Shown here: positions 47,264-55,747 of the stretch, piece by piece
Layout of the letters: each line of letters starts with the position of its first letter
Position numbering within the stretch: position 1 is the first letter of the stretch
NCBI GenBank assembly: GCA_016795155.1
Contig: JAEUIE010000019.1
Span: 124,001 to 188,000, forward strand
Direction: 5' to 3'
DNA length: 64,000 nucleotides
From: Planctomycetia bacterium
GTDB lineage: Bacteria; Planctomycetota; Planctomycetia; Gemmatales; HRBIN36
Notes under the pieces: model-generated
Told to the model about the DNA's origin: nothing
Databases searched by the model: none
Seen by the model: the letters and a program-made list of their open reading frames with translations, nothing else
Position numbers and translations under genes: made by a program

Positions 47264-47728
47264 CTAACAGCGTATAACCACGGAAGATAGAATCGTGGCT
47301 AGGCTATCTACTCGATGTGGCCGCTGTTCAAAGGCTTGATGTTGTTTTGCCAGCGACAGTGCGTTCGAACTCAATTCAAAGGAAACCGGAAATAGCACCA
47401 AGCTTGATTCAAGAAGTCTTTGTTGTTGATCCTTATCAATTGTCACGTTGGCTTGTGTAACTACGAGTGTGTAATCCGTGCAAAGTTTGCAGGTTCGTTC
47501 AACGGTCGGGATGGAGTGATCATTGGCAGGGGATTCGTCTGAGCAAGCATCCTCTTCGCTACATCCACACGAACATCGAGCTTTCTCAGTAACCTTGCAG
47601 GAGCCTCCCACAGTCCACTGCAATCGTTGCGTGCCATTCTTGCGAACGCACATAGTGAGCGCACCTTGCCCCAAGGTGCAAATCAGCACCTGAAGCAAAG
47701 CAAGCACACAGCAAAGCACGATTTTCAT
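47264..47728 (-). CDS. Small Cys-rich exported protein
   Basis: A 154-residue protein with a signal peptide (MKIVLCCVLALLQVLICTLGQGALT) and a Cys-rich mature part: CVRK, GSCKVTEKARCSCGCSEEDACSD and RTCKLCTDY. It ends VVIRC. No known family. It sits between the TolC-like gene and the adaptor of the metal operon, so a metal-binding role is likely. The similar-size gene at 49274 has the same layout (signal, Cys cluster, hydrophobic end with a final Cys). Confidence 0.65.
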   Translation of the reverse strand: MKIVLCCVLALLQVLICTLGQGALTMCVRKNGTQRLQWTVGGSCKVTEKARCSCGCSEEDACSDESPANDHSIPTVERTCKLCTDYTLVVTQANVTIDKDQQQRLLESSLVLFPVSFELSSNALSLAKQHQAFEQRPHRVDSLATILSSVVIRC

Positions 47729-47765
47729 GACGTTGTGGTTCTCTTTCCTCTAACAGATTGTAACC

Positions 47766-49175
47766 TCAAGGCAGTAAAATACAAGGCGCACCGCCTTCTC
47801 CGGAAACAGCAACGGGTGATGATTCCGTTTGCAGAATGCCCTCAATTTCGCTCTTGGCCTTCCAAACTTCGCCTTGCATTTCGACTAATTCGAGTCGAAC
47901 TTGGGAAAGTAATCGAAGTGCATCAAGAACATCCATGTATCGGGCGACCTTGCGGTCTAGAACGTTTCCTTCACGCACCAGTTTCAATGATTCCTCGGCA
48001 TCTTTGACCGCTTTCTCCAGTATTTCTGACTGTCTCTTGGCATTTTCAAAGCGTCGATAAGACTCGGCTAATCGTTCAGCAAGGCGAGATTCAATTTGCC
48101 GAAGTTCCGCATCGGTTCGAGCCACTTCTGCCATGGCCGACATGATGTTACCTTGATTGCGATTGAAGAGTGGCAGATTCACCCCTGCTTCAACGAAAAG
48201 CATCACGTTCCTATCAGGAAAGTCGTAAACAGGTCGGGCCTGTAACTGCAGATTTGGCGTGACCTGGGCCTCTGCCAATCGTACATGTTCCCGCGCCTGG
48301 CTGGTCAATGATTGTGCTTCTTGGATTTCCGAAGACCTGGTCAATGCTGTTTCAAGAACTTTTGTCCATTCATAGGCCGTCGGGCAAGCTTCGAGTTTAC
48401 CACTGACTGAAGTGATAGCCTGCTTGGGAACACCGACGATAGCTGCGAGTTTCTTTTTGTTGCCTTCAATCCTTTGCTCAGCAGCAACTCGTTTGCCCTG
48501 ACTTAACGTCAATTCTACTTGAGCTTTCTTGACGTCGAAGGAAAGAACACTCCCATCCTGCTGTAACTTGTCGGCCTTCTCCAGGCCCTCCTTGGCTAGT
48601 TGCTCGATCTCTTTGCTTACGACAAGTTCTCTCTCTGCTGAGAGTAAATCGTAATAGGCAACACGAACTCTTGTAGAGACCTCGTACCATTTCGTCACTG
48701 CCTGCCAATCCGCGGCCGTGACACCGTGTGCTGCTGCCGCTTGTGCAATCTGCAGTTTACCAGCAGTAACAATTTCCTGATTGACGTAAGGGCCCTGCTG
48801 CCCACCACCGGATTTATTCAAGCTCAATTCTTCCGTGCGCCAGCCCACGGTAGGATTGGGATAAAGACCGGACTGAACCAATTGGCCACGTGCTGACTCT
48901 GCCTTAGCCTTGGATGATGCGAGTTCTGGATTGGCTGCCAACGTCTTATCTAGAAGCTGTTGTAAGGTCCAAGGGCCAATGTGCTGCTCGGTTGATTCTT
49001 GATGAGATGTTTGCAGGAGCACAGGTAACGTCGATGACGAATTAGCTACAGTATTAGGGTTCGGGTTGGATAATAAGCGAGTGTTTTGCGATGGTGGATC
49101 TATGCGACCACTTTGGCATCCCACTATAAATGCCCCTGCTGAAAACAGGCTAAAGCGTAGTAGGTTGGTGCTCAT
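47766..49175 (-). CDS. TolC-family outer-membrane efflux lipoprotein (CzcC type)
   Basis: A 469-residue outer-membrane channel subunit. ATG 49175 gives a lipoprotein signal ending at Cys20 (FSAGAFIVGC). Two OEP repeats follow, with LQQLLDKTLAANPELASSKAKAESARGQLVQSGLYPNPTVGW at the start of the first and REHVRLAEAQVTPNLQLQARPVYDF at the second; long coiled-coil helices are evident (ERELVVSKEIEQLAKEGLEKADKLQQDG). It is the third part of the RND tripartite pump, and the first gene of the operon running to 39128. Confidence 0.9.
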   Translation of the reverse strand: MSTNLLRFSLFSAGAFIVGCQSGRIDPPSQNTRLLSNPNPNTVANSSSTLPVLLQTSHQESTEQHIGPWTLQQLLDKTLAANPELASSKAKAESARGQLVQSGLYPNPTVGWRTEELSLNKSGGGQQGPYVNQEIVTAGKLQIAQAAAAHGVTAADWQAVTKWYEVSTRVRVAYYDLLSAERELVVSKEIEQLAKEGLEKADKLQQDGSVLSFDVKKAQVELTLSQGKRVAAEQRIEGNKKKLAAIVGVPKQAITSVSGKLEACPTAYEWTKVLETALTRSSEIQEAQSLTSQAREHVRLAEAQVTPNLQLQARPVYDFPDRNVMLFVEAGVNLPLFNRNQGNIMSAMAEVARTDAELRQIESRLAERLAESYRRFENAKRQSEILEKAVKDAEESLKLVREGNVLDRKVARYMDVLDALRLLSQVRLELVEMQGEVWKAKSEIEGILQTESSPVAVSGEGGAPCILLP

Positions 49176-49273
49176 ATCTAGACCGCCGATTGTGCCGGAA
49201 TGCTGGGAGCTACTATGTTGGAATAAGGCGATACTGCCCACTCAGGGACAACGCCAAGTGACAAGTATTTGAA

Positions 49274-49690
49274 TTAGCAGCGGGCAATCGATATGAGACA
49301 CAAGAGATTTGAGGCACACATTCTCGGGAAGCCGACAGGCTCATGGCCCGCCAGCTTTGCCAAATAAGCCTCTACCTGAAAGTGGAAGCTGATTACATGC
49401 TGAATGTTGAACGATTGGCTGACTTGGCCTGCAAGACACTTCAAGATCGATTGAACAATAGCGTAGTGTTGCCCATGCCATTTCTCACAAGGGCATTCTT
49501 GTTTATCATCCGAAGGAATGTCTTCATTTTGCTTGCAATGGTTTTTGCAACAACAGCGTTTCTGCGCTAATTCACTCTTGGTGCTCGAAGTCTTTGTGGT
49601 TGCTTGAGTAATGAACGTGGAAAGGCAACAAGCTCTGGGGCCCAGAATGAGAATGACTATCGAGAGTATGGCTGGCAATGAGCGAAGCAT
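49274..49690 (-). CDS. Small Cys-rich exported protein
   Basis: A 138-residue protein from ATG 49690 with a signal peptide (SLPAILSIVILILGPRA) and a cluster of cysteines (KRCCCKNHCKQ, ECPCEKWH). It ends LISIARC. No family recognised. The layout resembles the gene at 47264 on the other side of the TolC-like gene, suggesting an old duplication or shared role in metal handling. A longer start at 49729 is possible but lacks a ribosome site. Confidence 0.6.
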   Translation of the reverse strand: MLRSLPAILSIVILILGPRACCLSTFITQATTKTSSTKSELAQKRCCCKNHCKQNEDIPSDDKQECPCEKWHGQHYAIVQSILKCLAGQVSQSFNIQHVISFHFQVEAYLAKLAGHEPVGFPRMCASNLLCLISIARC

Positions 49691-49864
49691 GGTTGCCTGC
49701 GAACGCCGAGATAGAACTACACTGCTCATTTATCGGCATTAACTTCGCAGTACCATCAGGGAAACGCGAGTAATCGATCCAACTTACCTAGCTTAAGCCA
49801 GTTCCTCTTGGTCACTTTTGATCAATCGAATTGCATTGCAGTTAGGTGTCTTGATCCCAGTTCC

Positions 49865-50092
49865 CTATTTTTTCTTGCAGCAATCATCAGTACATGGCAG
49901 ATCCGTTCTCGCTGGTGGGGTGACGATCTGCACAACGGGCACTTCAAATGCCTGTCGATGAGCTTCGATTCGTTGCTGACTTTGGAGTGATGTGCGGGTT
50001 GCTTTTTGTTGATTAGCAGGCTTGCTATCGAGAGCAATGAATCCAACGAATGCAGATACCAGGGAGATGCCAACATAGAGTACAGGACGCAT
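49865..50092 (-). CDS. Small exported or membrane-anchored protein ending in a Cys motif
   Basis: A 75-residue protein. AAGGA lies 5 bases before ATG 50092, which supports this start. Residues 1-17 form a hydrophobic anchor (RPVLYVGISLVSAFVGFIAL), a polar Gln-rich middle follows, and the C-terminus is LPCTDDCCKKK, a likely metal-binding tail. It is the third small Cys-containing secreted gene in this cluster and is easily missed because of its size. Confidence 0.55.
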   Translation of the reverse strand: MRPVLYVGISLVSAFVGFIALDSKPANQQKATRTSLQSQQRIEAHRQAFEVPVVQIVTPPARTDLPCTDDCCKKK

Positions 50093-50240
50093 TTGAATCC
50101 TTGCCTTTAACAACCAATACGACATTCAAACTGATTACCAGTTGGTGCAAGTTCAAACAAGGTCAACTGAGTTGAAGAGTACTATCCACGACCGATTCCC
50201 TGGATCGTAATTTAAGTGCATCGCGGTATTTTACATCGTG

Positions 50241-51053
50241 TTATAGTTGAACTGTCACGCACATAAAGGTAGCTGGGATACAAGTGCCTCGGCCTGTGTC
50301 AGTGTTCTGAACCCGTGCCAACTCAAGGAGCTGTTGAGAAAGTTCTTCCTCTTTTCCTTGCTTCTGTGCTGCTTCAAAGGCATTCATCGTTGGGCCATAA
50401 TAATGCCTGAATTGGCCAATGAACTCAGTGGGGTTCTTGTTTGCAGAGATGAAGTAGAATGTATGTTTCTGCAATGAGATTCTCTCACTGGGTATCCCTG
50501 TTTGGCCAAATCTCAAAAAGATGTCCTCCTCCACTCCCCATCTCATCGGGCTGATAAATCCTTCTGGGGGTGGAGGAGTAAATGTGGAACTGATTTTTAG
50601 AACCTGAGAGACAAATGTCGGATCGTTTGGTATCCAGTTACCCATCACAATTCGACCACCTGGTCTTGTGACACGTACCATCTCCTTGGCTACATCAAAC
50701 GGCTTAGGCGCGAACATGGCACCAAAAACACTGAGTGTCAGATCAAAAGAGTGATCGCAAACACCTTGCAAATCGCATGCATCCCCCTCTCGAAAGACGA
50801 TTCCTTCGATCCCTTCTTCCGCAACTCTGCTGTTTCCGGCATCAACCAGATTCCTGGCGATGTCGATTCCGACGACCTTAGCACCATGACGTGCTAAGGG
50901 TATTGCCGTGGTGCCATCTCCACATCCCAGGTCAAGAACATGCATGCCGGTTGAGATGCCAAGTGATTCGACAAGAGTTTCTCCAGACTTCCGCATGAAG
51001 GCTGCAATTCTGGTAAAGTCGCCTTTTTCCCATAGCGCCTTGTTCGCGTTCAT
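50241..51053 (-). CDS. Class I SAM-dependent methyltransferase
   Basis: A 270-residue cytosolic methyltransferase. SAM-binding motif I is VLDLGCGDGTTAIPLA (about residues 40-55), the acidic residue of motif II is VVGIDIA, and motif IV is SFDLTLSVFGAMFAP. It belongs to the UbiE/type-11 group; the substrate is unknown. It starts within the stop of the AhpD-like gene (ATGA overlap), so the two proteins are made together. It should be co-expressed only if the upstream TGA is read through or tolerated. Confidence 0.88.
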   Translation of the reverse strand: MNANKALWEKGDFTRIAAFMRKSGETLVESLGISTGMHVLDLGCGDGTTAIPLARHGAKVVGIDIARNLVDAGNSRVAEEGIEGIVFREGDACDLQGVCDHSFDLTLSVFGAMFAPKPFDVAKEMVRVTRPGGRIVMGNWIPNDPTFVSQVLKISSTFTPPPPEGFISPMRWGVEEDIFLRFGQTGIPSERISLQKHTFYFISANKNPTEFIGQFRHYYGPTMNAFEAAQKQGKEEELSQQLLELARVQNTDTGRGTCIPATFMCVTVQL

Positions 51054-51601
51054 CTTGCCATCCTCATAGTAGGTTCAGGATCGACCCCGAGTCCATCGAG
51101 TACACGATTGATAAAGTTGAAGTAGCCAATGCAATGCACCGCATCCACCAGTTCGACATCGGATAAGCCAAGTTGCCTCAGGCTTTCCAAATCATTGCGT
51201 CCTGTTTCAGTGGGATTTTTCGTCAGCTTAACTGCATAATCAAGGATGGCTCGTTCCCGGTCAGTAAGATCAGCTTTACGATAGTCCGACTGCATCGTTT
51301 GGCGTTCTTCATCGCTGGCGACCACCGACCGGAGGTCGTTTTCATGCGATTCCATTCAGTAGAAACAGCCATTAACTTGTGACACCACAGTTGCAATGAA
51401 AACCCGCTCTCGCTTGGTGATCCCAGTGGATGCATCCATAATCTGGCAGTAGAGGTCAAAGCCATGGTTCATCGTGTCGGGACGTAGTGACTGTAGCTGA
51501 GCAATGTTGGGAACTTTGCCAGAGCGTTTTCGTACCTTGCCGTAAACCTCAGCTAGTTTTCCGGAGGCTTCTGTCTCAGGTACCGTTTGCACCCATGCCA
51601 T
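51050..51601 (-). CDS. AhpD-like peroxidase-related protein, predicted selenoprotein (TGA = Sec at codon 82)
   Basis: A 184-codon frame interrupted by one TGA at 51356-51358. Both sides belong to the carboxymuconolactone decarboxylase/AhpD-like fold: ITKRERVFIATVVSQVNGCFY, then TGA, then MESHENDL. AhpD proteins have Cys-x2-Cys-x3-His here, so TGA replaces the second, reactive Cys (Cys79-x2-Sec82-x3-His86). A fdhF-like hairpin follows (see 51319). The C-terminal half (TDRERAILDYAVKLTKNPTETG, then LSDVELVDAVHCIGYFNFINR) is intact. Read normally, translation would stop after 81 residues and restart at the ATG just after TGA. Probable function is peroxide reduction. It lies downstream of a LysR gene and overlaps the methyltransferase gene. 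Confidence 0.8.
51311..51350 (-). promoter_or_regulatory. Predicted bacterial SECIS element of the AhpD-like gene
   Basis: Bases 51319-51338 form CGACC-T-CC, loop GGTC, GG-T-GGTCG: a 5-bp stem, a U-U mismatch, two G-C pairs and a GGUC loop. The E. coli fdhF SECIS has the same arrangement (stem, unpaired U, short stem, GGUC loop). The loop begins 25 bases after the TGA. An outer 5-bp stem (ATCGC with GCGAT) spans 51311-51350. It lies in the coding sequence, as bacterial SECIS elements do. Confidence 0.7.
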
Positions 51602-51705
51602 GTTCTCATCCTTGCAGTGCGAGCTAAATTAACTTGATGTCTGCAAGGTAGATGAAAAAAGGGGGAAGCGTTACGGATGTTGCCTAATACTAACGAGGCC
51701 ACGCA

Positions 51706-52635
51706 TTAGCTGGGCTTATGGGAATTCTGTGAATCAAGAAAGTAAAGGAACAACCTGGCAGGAGTAGTGACCACACCTCGATCATCGGTGATAACATAAA
51801 TATTTCTGTCGCATTGCAGGTCAGCGAAGGAAACACTCTTGATCCGACCTGCATCCAGATCCTCCTGGATGGCACATTGAGACAGTACCGCCAGACCCAT
51901 CTTACGGAGCACAGCTTTTTTGATGGCTTCGTTGCTGCCCAATTCCAGAACGATATGGAAATCACTCAGTGAACGATTGATTCTTTCGAGAGCAGTTTCA
52001 AAACAGTGCCTCAAGCCTGATCCCGTTTCTCTCAGGATGAGCGGATACTGAGTCAATTCCTTGGAAGTCACCTTCTTCTTACGCGACAGCACGTGCCCCG
52101 GCGGAACAGCCAGTAGCATTCTGTCGCTAGCCAGGAAACGAAACTTCAGATGAGGATTCTCAATCAATCGACCCACCAGGCCAATGTGTGCTTTTCCCGT
52201 TCCAATCAGTTCAAAGACGTTGTTGCTATCACTCACGGAAACTCGCACACGAATCTGGGGATACTGCTTGACGAAAACATCCAGTATGCCAGGCAACAGA
52301 TGCTCACCCGGAACTGAACTGGCTGCGATAATCAGTTCTCCTGCAGGTATCGACTTCTTACCGGTAATTTCTCCTTCGGCATCTCCGTACAACTGCATGA
52401 TTTTCTGAGCATACTCATACAGTGTTCGCCCGGATGGCGTGAGTTCTAGCCGACCACCGCGACGAGTGAAGAGTTGGGTCTTCAAAGACCGTTCCAGTTC
52501 CTGGATACGCTGACTTACAGCTGACTGGGTTAATCGAAGTGACTTAGCAGCTGCTGTGAAACTGCATGTCTCTGCCGCCAGGGCGAAGGTGGCTAAGTGT
52601 GGAAGTGCATGCTTATCGTGACTCTGAGCCATCAT
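51706..52635 (-). CDS. LysR-family transcriptional regulator
   Basis: A 309-residue DNA-binding regulator. The N-terminal winged helix-turn-helix is at about 10-70 (LATFALAAETCSFTAAAKSLRLTQSAVSQRIQELERSLKTQLFTRRGGRLELT), followed by a linker helix and a periplasmic-binding-protein-like effector domain (GELIIAASSVPGEHLLPGILDVF). The effector domain resembles the CysB/CbbR group that senses small anions or metabolites. The start may also be GTG 52638 or ATG 52632. It is co-directional with the AhpD-like gene 104 bases downstream and probably regulates it. Confidence 0.92.
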   Translation of the reverse strand: MMAQSHDKHALPHLATFALAAETCSFTAAAKSLRLTQSAVSQRIQELERSLKTQLFTRRGGRLELTPSGRTLYEYAQKIMQLYGDAEGEITGKKSIPAGELIIAASSVPGEHLLPGILDVFVKQYPQIRVRVSVSDSNNVFELIGTGKAHIGLVGRLIENPHLKFRFLASDRMLLAVPPGHVLSRKKKVTSKELTQYPLILRETGSGLRHCFETALERINRSLSDFHIVLELGSNEAIKKAVLRKMGLAVLSQCAIQEDLDAGRIKSVSFADLQCDRNIYVITDDRGVVTTPARLFLYFLDSQNSHKPS

Positions 52636-52669
52636 CACTCTAATTCTTGTTGTCCAGTGGGGAAATCGC

Positions 52670-53389
52670 TTACTCGGTGGGTAACAGCAACACAGCCTTG
52701 CTGCTGAACTGGATCGATTCTACATGGCCCGACTGCTTGCCGTCACTGGTGATCATGTGCATGTGAACATTGCTGTCGTGGTGAGTGAATACGCCTTGAT
52801 GACTATCTGAATAGAAGCCAAGGAGCTTGATACTGGTGTTTTCAAGTTTGAACGACACTTTGACAGCCTCATGGCTGGCAGGAGTATGTGGTCTATCGTC
52901 CGTCTTATTGACGATGTGAAAGGCTAACTTTCGGGGTGCATCCTTGATCAGGAATGGAAACGGTCGATTGACGTTAATGCCTTGTTCTGAAGCCGTTTTT
53001 TCCAGCCACTTCTCAAGCTTTTCTCCATTGGTGACATCGGCTGGAATGGGCACTTCCTTCCATTTCGCCACAAAAGCATAAACGAGAAAACAGGCTTTAT
53101 TCTGATAGCTGTCTGATGTAACAACCTTGTTTGATTCGATTCGCGAAATGGATGGGATACTATCCCAGATCGTTACTTCGCCACGCAAACCTTCCAGTGG
53201 TCCCAGGGCATAGAGATGCTTTTTCGTGGCGAGTGATGACAGATCAATCGAAGCTGCGAGATTACCTTCTCGCATGACCTTCCGCATTTCGCCAATGTGA
53301 TGAACTGCCACTACAGTTTTGTTCTTATCTTCAGCAAAATAGGGACATAAGATAAGAGAAGCAATCACAAGTAATGTAGCGTGCGTCAT
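52670..53389 (-). CDS. Exported acetolactate decarboxylase-like protein
   Basis: A 239-residue protein with signal peptide (THATLLVIASLILCPYFA) and a BudA-like domain: HIGEMRKVMREGNLAASIDLSSLATKKHLYALGPLEGLRGEVTIWD. The metal-binding histidines of the family are present in HDSNVHMHMI and SGHVE. Classical BudA is cytoplasmic and makes acetoin; export is unusual, so the substrate may differ. ATG 53389 was chosen over upstream ATG because residues before it are not protein-like. Confidence 0.8.
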   Translation of the reverse strand: MTHATLLVIASLILCPYFAEDKNKTVVAVHHIGEMRKVMREGNLAASIDLSSLATKKHLYALGPLEGLRGEVTIWDSIPSISRIESNKVVTSDSYQNKACFLVYAFVAKWKEVPIPADVTNGEKLEKWLEKTASEQGINVNRPFPFLIKDAPRKLAFHIVNKTDDRPHTPASHEAVKVSFKLENTSIKLLGFYSDSHQGVFTHHDSNVHMHMITSDGKQSGHVESIQFSSKAVLLLPTE

Positions 53390-53529
53390 TCCGTTGAACC
53401 TCACAAGTGGTCTGAGAACAGCCGATTTATCATTGATGATGAAAGTATAGCAGCATCTGCAAACCTTGGGAGAGCTTTGGAAGGCCACTGCAGTAGTTGA
53501 CGCTCTGACACAGTGACGGAAATCCACGC

Positions 53530-53916
53530 TCAATGACTGGGAAACTCGGGCATCTCCGTGACGAAGATCTCCATGCGATTGATAATTCCATTCTTGATTT
53601 GAAATAGATCGTAGCCACGCATGGGGCCAGGCATGACTGAGGCTGTACATGTCCATTCAGCGCGGATTGTTTGGCCTTGAAGATCCACTCGGTCAAGCAA
53701 TATCTTCATATCTGGCGCCTGGTTAACCCACATAGGCACAAGACTGGCCTTGATTGCAGCCTTGCCTTCATGTGTTTGCATTTGTCCGGTGAATGGTTCA
53801 ACTAACACTCCATCTTCAGCAAACAAGTTGAGCAGTTCCTTCTCTGCGGTGGGGCCGGTTTGCATAAATCGGAAGACATTCTCAATGACCTGTCGATCTT
53901 TCGTAGAAACGGACAT
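53530..53916 (-). CDS. SnoaL/NTF2-like domain protein
   Basis: A 128-residue protein of the NTF2-like fold: N-terminal helices (STKDRQVIENVFRFMQTGPTAEKELLNLFAEDGVLVEPF), then strands ending GYDLFQIKNGIINRMEIFV. Members act as small-ligand enzymes or are of unknown function; no catalytic pair is obvious here. AAAGGA lies 8 bases before the ATG. It is divergent from the LuxR-type gene with only 48 bases between them, suggesting shared control. Confidence 0.82.
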   Translation of the reverse strand: MSVSTKDRQVIENVFRFMQTGPTAEKELLNLFAEDGVLVEPFTGQMQTHEGKAAIKASLVPMWVNQAPDMKILLDRVDLQGQTIRAEWTCTASVMPGPMRGYDLFQIKNGIINRMEIFVTEMPEFPSH

Positions 53917-53964
53917 GATCTGGTTCCTTTCTATTGGTAGACTGGGTGTGAATGGGAGTGGTTA

Positions 53965-54378
53965 ATGCCTGGTTTTATTCCAGCCTTGGATAACGAATCG
54001 TTGACAGCGCTACGTCGTCTGGTTCAGTCCATGCACCAAGAGAACGGCAAAGCCATGCCGTTGACCGACTTGATTGAATTGAGCAAGCAAGTCAAGACCG
54101 ACAATGGCATCACCATTGATTTCCGTGCTTCTGAATCGCTAGGCAGCCCTATGGTTGTCGTTCAAGTTCCTCAACAGTGTGGCGACACTCCCTTCTTCAG
54201 GGAGCTATCGAAACGAGAGCAAGACGTGGCAAGCCTGATTGCCAGAGGCCTGAGCAATAAGCAGATTGCCAAAAAGTTGCACATCGCGCTTCCCACAGTG
54301 AAGGATCATGTACATCGGATTCTGGTGAAAGCGGAGTTGCCCAATCGTACTGCAATCGCGGTAGCTATGCGTTCTTAA
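53965..54378 (+). CDS. LuxR-type helix-turn-helix regulator
   Basis: A 137-residue protein. The C-terminal 65 residues are a LuxR DNA-binding domain: LSKREQDVASLIARGLSNKQIAKKLHIALPTVKDHVHRILVKAELPNRTAIA. The N-terminal part (residues 1-70) is not a receiver and has no recognised ligand domain. It is divergent from the NTF2-like gene and may control it. Confidence 0.88.
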   Translation: MPGFIPALDNESLTALRRLVQSMHQENGKAMPLTDLIELSKQVKTDNGITIDFRASESLGSPMVVVQVPQQCGDTPFFRELSKREQDVASLIARGLSNKQIAKKLHIALPTVKDHVHRILVKAELPNRTAIAVAMRS

Positions 54379-54388
54379 GTTCACGTTA

Positions 54389-54820
54389 TCATTTGAGCAG
54401 GCTGACAAACGCCTGTCTCAAGGCTTTTTGTTTGGCAGGGGTGAGTACGCCAGGCTCGACGATGCTGATCATAGTCTTTCCAAGTACATGCTCATCAGCA
54501 GCCAAGCGAAGCAACTTTTCAAGATCTCTTAAGCGATCTTTACCCATCTGTTTACCGAGCGTAGTACAGGCCAGTTCGATTCGGTCTTTCTTACCAGCAA
54601 ATTGTGGTGCGAGAAAACAGATGCTGATTTCTTTGCCGTCAACAGCACCACGAAGGCTTACTCCACCTGCGCCCCATTTGAGCGATCCGCCTGACTTCAC
54701 CCAGGATGCAATCATCTCCCGGAAATAGGGAGCGCTCTCTGACTCGCATTCAGCATAGAACTGATTCTCTTCCATTGTGCCAACTCGGCATTTGGCTTTC
54801 TCGTCATAGTAGGAGGGCAT
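54389..54820 (-). CDS. Hypothetical protein
   Basis: A 143-residue soluble protein. Features are an alpha/beta pattern (YAECESESAPYFREMIASWVKSGGSLKWGAGGVSLRG), a hydrophobic strand pair (ISICFLAPQFAGKKDRIELACTTL) and a basic C-terminal helical part. No family is recognised. It is convergent with the LuxR-type gene and co-directional with the exported gene at 54863. Confidence 0.6.
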   Translation of the reverse strand: MPSYYDEKAKCRVGTMEENQFYAECESESAPYFREMIASWVKSGGSLKWGAGGVSLRGAVDGKEISICFLAPQFAGKKDRIELACTTLGKQMGKDRLRDLEKLLRLAADEHVLGKTMISIVEPGVLTPAKQKALRQAFVSLLK

Positions 54821-54862
54821 GCTTAGAGTCCTGAGTGTGGGATCTGTATCATTGAAGGAAGA

Positions 54863-55453
54863 CTATTTGATTCGAGTTAATTTCGTTTGAGAGTAGACCT
54901 GAAACTCCTTGCCAGGCTCTGCAATCTCGAAAGTTTCCTCGAACTCATCAGCGCTCTTTAGTTTGTAGCATTCACGGGCGCGATAACCCTTCGGGATATT
55001 CTCGATTGCTTCGGAGACAAAAACCAGTTCCTTACCGTCATCCGAGACACGGTCCAGAACGTATTGGTTAACGAAACCCTCGATGTGAAATTGCCGAAGT
55101 ACGAGTTTTTTACGCCCAGAATCGTAACTGAACATACCCCAATCTTCATGTTTTTCTCCCTTGGGGTTTTTCTCTTGGGCTGGATACACAGAACTGTTTC
55201 TAGCATTCAGGTACTTATCCTTTAGCACAAACTCATAGGATCGTTCGACCGAAGATTTGCCTGGCTGACCGTTCCCTTCACCACGCCAACGGCCCTCCAA
55301 AATACGAAGTTTGGCGAACCTATCGGTCTTCACAGTTGACGAAGGTGGTTCGCCTTGCTTTGAACCGGCATTTTGTGCTTGCGACGGTAGGCAAAAGATC
55401 AATGTTGTACTCACGGCAGTAGTAAGGAACAAAAGTAACGTAATACCCTTCAT
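54863..55453 (-). CDS. Exported lipocalin/nitrobindin-like beta-barrel protein
   Basis: A 196-residue exported protein with a signal peptide (MKGITLLLFLTTAVSTTLIFCLPSQA). The mature part reads LRILEGRWRGEGNGQPGKSSVERSYEFVLKDKYLNARNSSVY, then EDWGMFSYDSGRKKLVLRQFHIEGFVNQY, the strand order of the THAP4/nitrobindin-like calycin group. No haem-binding His is confirmed. It is divergent from the thioredoxin-like selenoprotein gene, sharing a 294-base upstream region. Confidence 0.75.
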   Translation of the reverse strand: MKGITLLLFLTTAVSTTLIFCLPSQAQNAGSKQGEPPSSTVKTDRFAKLRILEGRWRGEGNGQPGKSSVERSYEFVLKDKYLNARNSSVYPAQEKNPKGEKHEDWGMFSYDSGRKKLVLRQFHIEGFVNQYVLDRVSDDGKELVFVSEAIENIPKGYRARECYKLKSADEFEETFEIAEPGKEFQVYSQTKLTRIK

Positions 55454-55747
55454 GCCGGTTGCCTCTCATTGTGGATTCAGTGTCTTGTCCGAAGCTCAAG
55501 GATATCACGCTACCACATCGTGTCATTCCATCTTTAGATGGTATTTCAGCAAGGTCTAGACTCGATCATTCAGAACTTGTGAGGCTGGAAGTCACCAACG
55601 TATTGTGTATTTCAAGGGGTAGTCGCGTGTTTCTTAGTTCTACGAGTTACTTTTTTCGAGTTACTTTGTTAAATGATTACATGAGGTTTGCAATCAGGGT
55701 GTCGATTGTAAACTCTTGGTCTCTTACTCATTCCATCGGAGAGAAGC

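Noticed and set aside
51050-51355. Separate 101-residue gene starting at the ATG directly after the TGA
   Set aside because: The AhpD motif spans the TGA (Cys-x2-TGA-x3-His), so both halves belong to one protein. Re-initiation would give a protein without its redox pair.
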